Below, in pieces: positions 58,571 to 64,000 of a DNA stretch of 64,000 bases (the stretch's first letter is position 1; each line of letters starts with the position of its first letter). The notes under the pieces were generated by a model. The model was not told the DNA's origin. It saw only the letters and a program-made list of their open reading frames with translations, and ran no database searches. The stretch is from Gracilimonas sp040882225. Lineage in GTDB: Bacteria > Bacteroidota > Rhodothermia > Balneolales > Balneolaceae. The stretch lies in the NCBI GenBank assembly GCA_040882225.1, contig JBBEBR010000003.1:1-64000 (forward strand), written 5' to 3'. Made by a program: the position numbers and the translations under genes.

Positions 58571-61069
58571 TCAATTCCCCACAAAAAATACGGCGTTGCC
58601 AAAAAGCAATTTTCCGTTATGCCAGAATCCACGGAACAGCGGGTTGTCAATCATGTACACCACTTTTCCGCGGCCCATATTTTGCACGCCAAAAGCGAGT
58701 GTATTTTCGAGCTGCTTTTTCGCTTTATGTCCCACAAACCCACTTCGGTGAGCGTTCTCCTTTACCGCTCCCACATTCCAGCCATTGTCGAGATATTCGA
58801 AAGAGGTTGAGCCTAATTTCAGCGACATATACTCATCGGAATATCCAAAAGCGAGAGGGTGCGTTTCATCCATACTTACCGCATAAATGGAACCTGCGTT
58901 TGAACTTTGAACACGGTCACGTGAAGCATCCGCATACTTTTTTAGTTTTGATTCGGCACTGTCCTCATCCAGGGAATCAGTGGATTTCCTTATCAGGGAA
59001 AAATCCGCTTTGCCGGCCAAATAATTATTTGCGCCATCCACAGCGATTAACGTACCGCCATTGCGAACCCATTCTTGAATATCGTCAAAAGCATTATCGC
59101 TTAGGGTTCCGTAATTACCGGAAGGTAAAATCAGCACGTGATATTTATCCCAGTCTACAGAACCGGCATCATCCTGATTTATCATCGTTATGGGATAATC
59201 AATCTGCTGATCAAAATAGTGCCAGATATAACCGACGTCATTTGAACGGGTTCCATTTCCAGAAATCATCGCCACGTTTGGCGTTTCGATATAGCGAACC
59301 GAAGAAGATCCAAAATCACTTCCCGAATCCACAAAACCAGTAGCAACCGGAATTACGATGCGGTTAAATTCAGCCGCAGCATCTTTCACCATTTCATCAA
59401 ACTGACCATCCAATTTCTCATTGGCATTTCGGGTGATTATTAACGTTCCCCGTTCATAATTTTCACCATTTATGCTGAAGGGTTCTTCCGCGTATCGCAC
59501 CTTAATTCCATTTTTTAACAATGCGGAGAGATACTTCAAATCATCCAGAGAATTCCATTTTGCAAGGTAGGCATAAGGCCGGGAAATTCGTGGAGTGAGT
59601 TCCGATTCCGTGTCCATCCCGATTCGCTCGGCTTCAATCCGGCCGGTAACGGCGTAGCCATCCACGCCATAAGCGTAGTGCGATTCCCAGGCGGTAATGT
59701 CGTAGGTGAGCGAATCAACAAGCTCGGGGTTTGGCTCAAACAACACCCGAACCAGCGTTCCTTTAGGTTGATACGCGCTAATCACATAATCTCCTTTCTC
59801 GATAGAAACCCGGCCTGTTTGTCCGGTAGCGAAGTTGTAACCATTCGCATTTCCGGAATTTCTCGCTTGGCCAATTTCTATTCCCTGTTCTACCAGGTAT
59901 CGCAAGAGCATGGATGCTTTATCGGGATTGCTGCTCTTTTTTACCACATAGGTTTTGTATTCCCCCGCAGGATTTTCACGCGCTGTTTTGAAGTACTCGG
60001 CAAATTCATTCACCACTTGTTCGTGATTCTGCGCAGTTATTTCAACCGTAGACAATCCGGTTACATGGTGGTGCGTCAAACGATCTTTTAGCGACAGCGT
60101 GTCGCCTTCCGGTTTCAGAACTCCCAGCCCGGCAAATCCACCGCCGGCTTGTTCGTAGGTCATCCCGATGGCTCCGTTAAAAACCGGCCAGGTATCGCCG
60201 TAGCTTGGATAGAAAAGATCGAATCGCTCGCCGGTGAAATAAAGCCAGCTTTCTTCATCAAAATATTTGGCGTGATTTTTCCCAATGGTAACCTGGAAAT
60301 CCCGCTGCCAGTCGGTGATGGCTTTATGCAGAGGTTCCGCAGCCGGTGCGAAATAATAGGGAGAGCTATAACTTTGTTCGTGGAAATCCACATGCACATG
60401 AGGCATCCACTCGTTGTAAATCTTGATTCGGTGCTTGGTCTCTGTTTGTGTTTGCCAGGCCCAATCCCGGTTCAGGTCGAAATAATAGTGATTGGTTCTC
60501 CCGCCCGGCCATGGCTCGTTATGCTCTCGCGCATCATGATTTGGGTTGAACTTTTCGCCAACCACGGTTCTGTACCAATTGGTATAACGATCCCGCCCGT
60601 CTGGATTTACCATCGGATCCATCACTACAACCACATTATTTAGCCAGCCCGATTTTTCCGTAACCAGTTCATAAATGGTTTTTAAAGCTGCTTCGCTGGA
60701 GGAAGTCTCGTTGCCGTGCACGTTATAACTCAGCCACACAATCGCTTTCCGGTTTTCAGTTGGGGCGCCGCTTTCGAGTCCCGTAAGCTTGAGATTATTT
60801 ATCCGGATTTCCTCCAGGTTCTGATGATTTTCTTCCGAAGTAACTACGGTGTACACCAGTTCTCTGCCTTCGTTGGTTTTGCCATATTCCGCAAAAGTTA
60901 CCAGGGGAGATTCATCCGCAACATGCTTAAAGTAATTCATCACTTTATAATGGGGAGTCCATTGCTCGCCCAATTCATATCCTAAAAACTCCTCCGGCGA
61001 TTGCAATTGCGCCCAGGCCGGGACAGATAAAAAACAGCAAGCGAGGAAAACTAACAGTGACTTTTTCAT
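58571..61069 (-). CDS. Exported M14 zinc carboxypeptidase
   Basis: This 832-residue protein has a signal peptide (SVPAWAQ, cleavage about 21). The peptidase domain has H118/E121 in NVHGNETSSSEA and the third ligand in HVDFHEQSY (about 229-237), with the substrate-binding DLNRDWAWQ. About 400 further residues include a flavodoxin/glutaminase-like segment (YPITMINQDDAGSVDWDKYHVLILPSGNYG) and end in a beta region. It trims C-terminal residues from peptides in the periplasm. It follows the NTF2-like gene by five bases. Confidence 0.9.
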   Translation of the reverse strand: MKKSLLVFLACCFLSVPAWAQLQSPEEFLGYELGEQWTPHYKVMNYFKHVADESPLVTFAEYGKTNEGRELVYTVVTSEENHQNLEEIRINNLKLTGLESGAPTENRKAIVWLSYNVHGNETSSSEAALKTIYELVTEKSGWLNNVVVVMDPMVNPDGRDRYTNWYRTVVGEKFNPNHDAREHNEPWPGGRTNHYYFDLNRDWAWQTQTETKHRIKIYNEWMPHVHVDFHEQSYSSPYYFAPAAEPLHKAITDWQRDFQVTIGKNHAKYFDEESWLYFTGERFDLFYPSYGDTWPVFNGAIGMTYEQAGGGFAGLGVLKPEGDTLSLKDRLTHHHVTGLSTVEITAQNHEQVVNEFAEYFKTARENPAGEYKTYVVKKSSNPDKASMLLRYLVEQGIEIGQARNSGNANGYNFATGQTGRVSIEKGDYVISAYQPKGTLVRVLFEPNPELVDSLTYDITAWESHYAYGVDGYAVTGRIEAERIGMDTESELTPRISRPYAYLAKWNSLDDLKYLSALLKNGIKVRYAEEPFSINGENYERGTLIITRNANEKLDGQFDEMVKDAAAEFNRIVIPVATGFVDSGSDFGSSSVRYIETPNVAMISGNGTRSNDVGYIWHYFDQQIDYPITMINQDDAGSVDWDKYHVLILPSGNYGTLSDNAFDDIQEWVRNGGTLIAVDGANNYLAGKADFSLIRKSTDSLDEDSAESKLKKYADASRDRVQSSNAGSIYAVSMDETHPLAFGYSDEYMSLKLGSTSFEYLDNGWNVGAVKENAHRSGFVGHKAKKQLENTLAFGVQNMGRGKVVYMIDNPLFRGFWHNGKLLFGNAVFFVGN

Positions 61070-61074
61070 ACTTC

Positions 61075-61581
61075 TTAATTCGTATTTAATTCGGATTCAA
61101 TTTGATCTACCACATCATCTGCAATGGAATTTGGGATGGGAATGGTAAGATTATAATGAGCGATTTTCCATTCACCGTCTTTGTTCACCAAAACCCCTGA
61201 GCCACGGCTTGGGCCTAAGTTGGGCGTGTCGAGTTCTTCATCGAACCAGGAAACGAGGCCATTTTCTGAGAAATACACTTTTCGGAATGTCGGGGTGAAA
61301 TTCCATGCCACGCCGTCATCTTCAAAGTGAGGCTGCGACCACGGGCGAAATTCGGCAACCGTCCAGCGTTCGGTGGCATCGGTTCCCATAAAAATGGAAG
61401 AGTCGTTTTCGAAGTGATTGAAATAGCGCTGAAAATCTCCTTCGGCGGCGGCATTATGCCAATCGTCCAACACCCGGTTCACTTCCTCCTCTGAAACGTC
61501 CTTATCTATTTTAACTTCCACTTCCGGGTTGCATCCCCAAAAGGCTAATCCCATTATTAAAAAAGCGGTGAATATTCGCAT
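61075..61581 (-). CDS. SnoaL/NTF2-like lipoprotein
   Basis: This 168-residue protein has lipobox FWGC (Cys about 17). The NTF2-like cone fold (about 33-155) is recognised by LDDWHNAAAEGDFQRYFNHFEND, SIFMGTDATERW, and GVLVNKDGEWKIAHYNLTIPIPN, the SnoaL_3 pattern. Members bind small ligands or have no activity. First gene of a two-gene unit with the M14 peptidase. Confidence 0.88.
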   Translation of the reverse strand: MRIFTAFLIMGLAFWGCNPEVEVKIDKDVSEEEVNRVLDDWHNAAAEGDFQRYFNHFENDSSIFMGTDATERWTVAEFRPWSQPHFEDDGVAWNFTPTFRKVYFSENGLVSWFDEELDTPNLGPSRGSGVLVNKDGEWKIAHYNLTIPIPNSIADDVVDQIESELNTN

Positions 61582-61781
61582 AGCTCAAGGTTTAATTTTT
61601 GATCAGCAGAATGGTAGTTAATTGAATATGATTGAACAAGTGGATTTACGTTTTTTTCACTGGCGGAAGGCAAATCAATTTCATCAACCCAAAATTGCAG
61701 GAAGACTCATTCCTCAGATTGCTTTTGTGATTGATAGGTTTTAGTGGCATCTTTTTTGACTTCCCGAAATACCTGTGAATT

Positions 61782-62270
61782 ATGCGTTTCAACGAAATAA
61801 AACGAAAAACTTTTTTTTGGCTCAATAAGCTTCAGATTTCCAAAACGGAAAGGCTGGCCGTTGCGTTATTGCTAATCACGTTAGCCGTTATCTTTTCGAT
61901 GACCTTCATCCTTCAGGAAACTTTCAATTTCAACCAGCAAAAATACGACAGTGTAACCGCTGAATTCCAACGAAAAAGTCAGCTCATTAACCGGGAGGAA
62001 TTGATAGCGGCTCAAAAATATAATCCTGAAATTGAAGTTAATGAAACTCCCACGGAACAAACCTCATTGGCGGATGTTGAAAAAATTAGCATCAACACTG
62101 CAAACAATGAAGAGCTACAGTCCTTACCCGGTGTGGGAAAAGCGTATGCTGAACGAATTATTGAGTATAGAAAAACGAATGGCGGTTTTGACACCATTGA
62201 AGAGCTTGTTGAAGTGAAAGGTATTGGCAAAACACGGCTTGAAAACATTAAACCATTTATAAAATTATAA
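61782..62270 (+). CDS. ComEA-like helix-hairpin-helix protein
   Basis: This 162-residue protein has one membrane helix (about 27-48). Residues about 95-162 form two helix-hairpin-helix motifs: INTANNEELQSLPGVGKAYAERIIEYR and FDTIEELVEVKGIGKTRLENI. It binds DNA without sequence preference and is used in uptake of transforming DNA. The N-terminal part has no signal peptidase site, so it is membrane-tethered. 35 bases before porX on the same strand. Confidence 0.88.
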   Translation: MRFNEIKRKTFFWLNKLQISKTERLAVALLLITLAVIFSMTFILQETFNFNQQKYDSVTAEFQRKSQLINREELIAAQKYNPEIEVNETPTEQTSLADVEKISINTANNEELQSLPGVGKAYAERIIEYRKTNGGFDTIEELVEVKGIGKTRLENIKPFIKL

Positions 62271-62305
62271 GTTTAAGCGCTACGCAGAGTGGCTGAAAGG
62301 TACAT

Positions 62306-63847
62306 ATGGCAAAGATTTTATGGGCAGATGACGAAATAGATCAACTGCAATCGCACATTATATTTTTAGAAAAGAAAGGATTTAAAATTACTCCTGTGGC
62401 AAATGGTGAAGACGCCGTGAGCATGATTGCCATGGAGCCCTTCGATATCGTTTACCTTGATGAACAGATGCCGGGCATGGATGGCATTCAAACCCTCGAA
62501 AAAATAAAAGCCCTGCAACCTTCGCTGCCGGTTGTGATGATCACCAAAAGCGAGGAAGAATCGATAATGGAAGATGCCATCGGAGGCAAAATTTCCGATT
62601 ACCTCATAAAACCGGTGAACCCAAATCAGATTCTTCTTACCACAAAACGGCTTTTAGAACGCGCACGCATTCAAACCGAAAAATCTTCGCAGACTTATTT
62701 ACGTCAATTCAACGAGATTGCATCGCGCATGCACAAGAGAACCACCTGGCGAGAATGGATTGAAATTTACCGCGAATTAACGGTTTGGCATATCGATCTT
62801 GGCGATGGCGACGAAGGATTAAAGCAAGTACTGGACGATCAGTTTCAGCATGCGAATATGGAGTTCGGCAAGTTCGTAGAGCGGGAATATTTGGGATGGC
62901 TGAAAAACGGCGAAGACCGTCCGGTGCTTTCTCCCGACATCATCAAAAAATATGTATCTCCCCGCCTCGAAAAGGACGAAAAAGTGATGTTCTTCATCAT
63001 TGACTGTATGCGCTACGATCAATGGCTGGTTTTTGAGCGGCTACTCGCGAATCACTTTTCCATAGAAACCGATTTCTACTATTCTATTTTACCAACGGCT
63101 ACACCGTATTCAAGAAATGCGATTTTTGCGGGATTATATCCCTCCGATATCGAGCGGATGTACCCCGATTTATGGCAGCAGGGACAGGACGAAACTTCCC
63201 TAAACCGCCACGAAGAAGAACTACTGCACAAGCAACTGGAACGTGCCGGCATCGACATCAACTTCAGATACGAGAAAATCCTGAATGCGGACGTCGGCAA
63301 AAAAGTAGCCGATAAAGTGCAGAGTTATGCCCAAAGCAAACTGGCGGCTTTTGTGTTCAACTTTGTGGATACGCTGGTGCATTCCCGGTCCGATTCGGAA
63401 GTAATCAGAGAACTGGCTCCGGATGTTTCGGCCTTTCGGTCTATCACGGAGGCGTGGTTTCAGCACTCGCCGCTGCTTCAAATGCTGAAGGCGCTTTCGA
63501 AAGAAGACATCACGTTGGTGATAACTACTGACCACGGTTCGGTGCGGTCGCTGCGCGATACCAAAGTTTATGGCGATAAAGACACCGCCACCAACCTGCG
63601 CTACAAATACGGCCGCAACCTGAAAGCCGAGGAAGAAAACACCGTGCTTTTTATTAACAATCCGACGGAATACAAGCTTCCGCAGGTGGGGAATATCAAT
63701 AACTATATGATTGCCCGTGAAGATTTTTATTTCGTTTACCCGACCAATTATCACAAATATCAGAACCGGTATAAAGATACTTTTCAGCACGGCGGGGCTT
63801 CCATGGAGGAAATGATTTTGCCGATAGCCACTCTTAAACCCCGATAA
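62306..63847 (+). CDS. porX: PorX-like response regulator with PglZ alkaline phosphatase-like domain
   Basis: This 513-residue protein has a receiver domain (1-120): acidic pair D9/D10, phospho-acceptor D52 in VYLDEQMPG, and K in LIKPVNP. The PglZ domain (about 215-510) has the metal and nucleophile pattern in IIDCMRYDQW, TATPYSRNAIFAGLYP, and TTDHGSVRS. PorX governs type IX secretion with PorY and sigma factors. There is no DNA-binding domain, so output is the phosphodiesterase-like activity. tsaE starts one base after its stop. Confidence 0.93.
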   Translation: MAKILWADDEIDQLQSHIIFLEKKGFKITPVANGEDAVSMIAMEPFDIVYLDEQMPGMDGIQTLEKIKALQPSLPVVMITKSEEESIMEDAIGGKISDYLIKPVNPNQILLTTKRLLERARIQTEKSSQTYLRQFNEIASRMHKRTTWREWIEIYRELTVWHIDLGDGDEGLKQVLDDQFQHANMEFGKFVEREYLGWLKNGEDRPVLSPDIIKKYVSPRLEKDEKVMFFIIDCMRYDQWLVFERLLANHFSIETDFYYSILPTATPYSRNAIFAGLYPSDIERMYPDLWQQGQDETSLNRHEEELLHKQLERAGIDINFRYEKILNADVGKKVADKVQSYAQSKLAAFVFNFVDTLVHSRSDSEVIRELAPDVSAFRSITEAWFQHSPLLQMLKALSKEDITLVITTDHGSVRSLRDTKVYGDKDTATNLRYKYGRNLKAEEENTVLFINNPTEYKLPQVGNINNYMIAREDFYFVYPTNYHKYQNRYKDTFQHGGASMEEMILPIATLKPR

Positions 63848-63848
63848 G

Positions 63849-64000
63849 GTGCAGGAACTGCTAAGTACTTCGGTGGAACAAACTATGGAGCTGGGTAAGG
63901 AATTCGCGAGCCGGCTAACGCCCGGAGATGTGGTTTGTCTGGACGGCGATCTTGGCGCGGGAAAAACGCATTTTGTGAAAGGCGTGGCTTCTTTTTTTGG
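63849..64000 (+). CDS. tsaE: tRNA threonylcarbamoyladenosine synthesis ATPase TsaE (partial)
   Basis: GTG start at 63849, one base after the porX stop. The 50 codons seen give MQELLSTSVEQTMELGKEFA, then GDVVCLDGDLGAGKTHFVKG with the P-loop GDLGAGKT that marks TsaE. TsaE works with TsaB and TsaD to make t6A37 on ANN-decoding tRNAs. The right edge cuts the gene after about one third. Confidence 0.9.
   Translation, partial: MQELLSTSVEQTMELGKEFASRLTPGDVVCLDGDLGAGKTHFVKGVASFF

Noticed and set aside
62265..62303. tRNA-like CGCAGAGTGGCTGAAAGGT before porX
   Set aside because: Resembles a tRNA D-arm only; there is no anticodon or T arm and the space is too short.
63221..63790. 189-codon minus-strand frame
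   Set aside because: Antisense to the PglZ part of porX.

Overview
The window looks like chromosomal DNA of a marine bacterium of the FCB group, most likely Balneolota (Balneola/Gracilimonas-like) or a close relative in Bacteroidota/Rhodothermota. Reasons: a PorX-type response regulator with a PglZ effector domain, many exported lipoproteins with a short lipobox, DUF2911, DUF5777, DUF3494 and TPR-CHAT proteins, a sodium:solute symporter, weak Shine-Dalgarno signals, and many short dispersed palindromic repeats. This assignment is an inference from gene families; no rRNA or tRNA gene was found.

Left end (1-3.6 kb): a chromosomal integron. An IntI-type integrase (1694-2650, +) is preceded by a cassette junction (1476-1486). 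The first cassette reads leftwards. It carries a small exported protein and an HNH nuclease, and ends in an attC site (44-183) whose outer box is the exact complement of the cassette's own first bases. The array continues off the left edge. The integrase start is preceded by a 31-nt promoter-like motif that recurs between an ECF sigma gene and its TPR partner at 25.3 kb. Downstream of intI lies a 341-bp tandem duplication containing REP-like hairpins.

3.6-19 kb: AtuA-like protein; a minus-strand operon of TrhA/hemolysin III, a large exported gluzincin-like protein with a TolB-like propeller, and a DUF2911 lipoprotein; M20 amidohydrolase; NAD(P)-binding protein; S9 oligopeptidase; PQQ-type sugar dehydrogenase with a thioredoxin-like protein; HTH pair; NUDIX; pgsA-like and ftsY. 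19-29.6 kb: TPR-CHAT protein, M28 peptidase, scpA, ECF sigma plus TPR partner, ppk1, ruvB. 29.7-34 kb: OmpA lipoprotein, beta-barrel protein, ice-binding-like adhesin, receiver-histidine kinase. 34-41 kb: DUF72 and a sugar uptake/oxidation cluster (SSS symporter, TIM-barrel isomerase, Gfo/Idh/MocA dehydrogenase, NupG-like MFS). 41-48 kb: YpdA-like reductase, TonB-dependent receptor under a TPP riboswitch with an RBS-sequestering hairpin, and a lipoprotein with three copies of an unrecognised His-rich repeat. 48-56 kb: RskA anti-sigma/ECF sigma pair divergent from a Rieske-YceI-DUF5777 operon, then M28-PDZ peptidase, TPR lipoprotein and an AsnB-like protein without the glutaminase cysteine. 56-57.2 kb: a GIY-YIG gene nested in four copies of a terminal-inverted-repeat element. 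57.2-64 kb: metZ, M14 carboxypeptidase, NTF2-like lipoprotein, ComEA-like protein, porX, and the start of tsaE.

The strongest candidates for new biology are the integron whose integrase shares a promoter-like motif with an ECF sigma locus, its HNH cassette, the GIY-YIG/repeat cluster, and the thiamine-regulated receptor leader.
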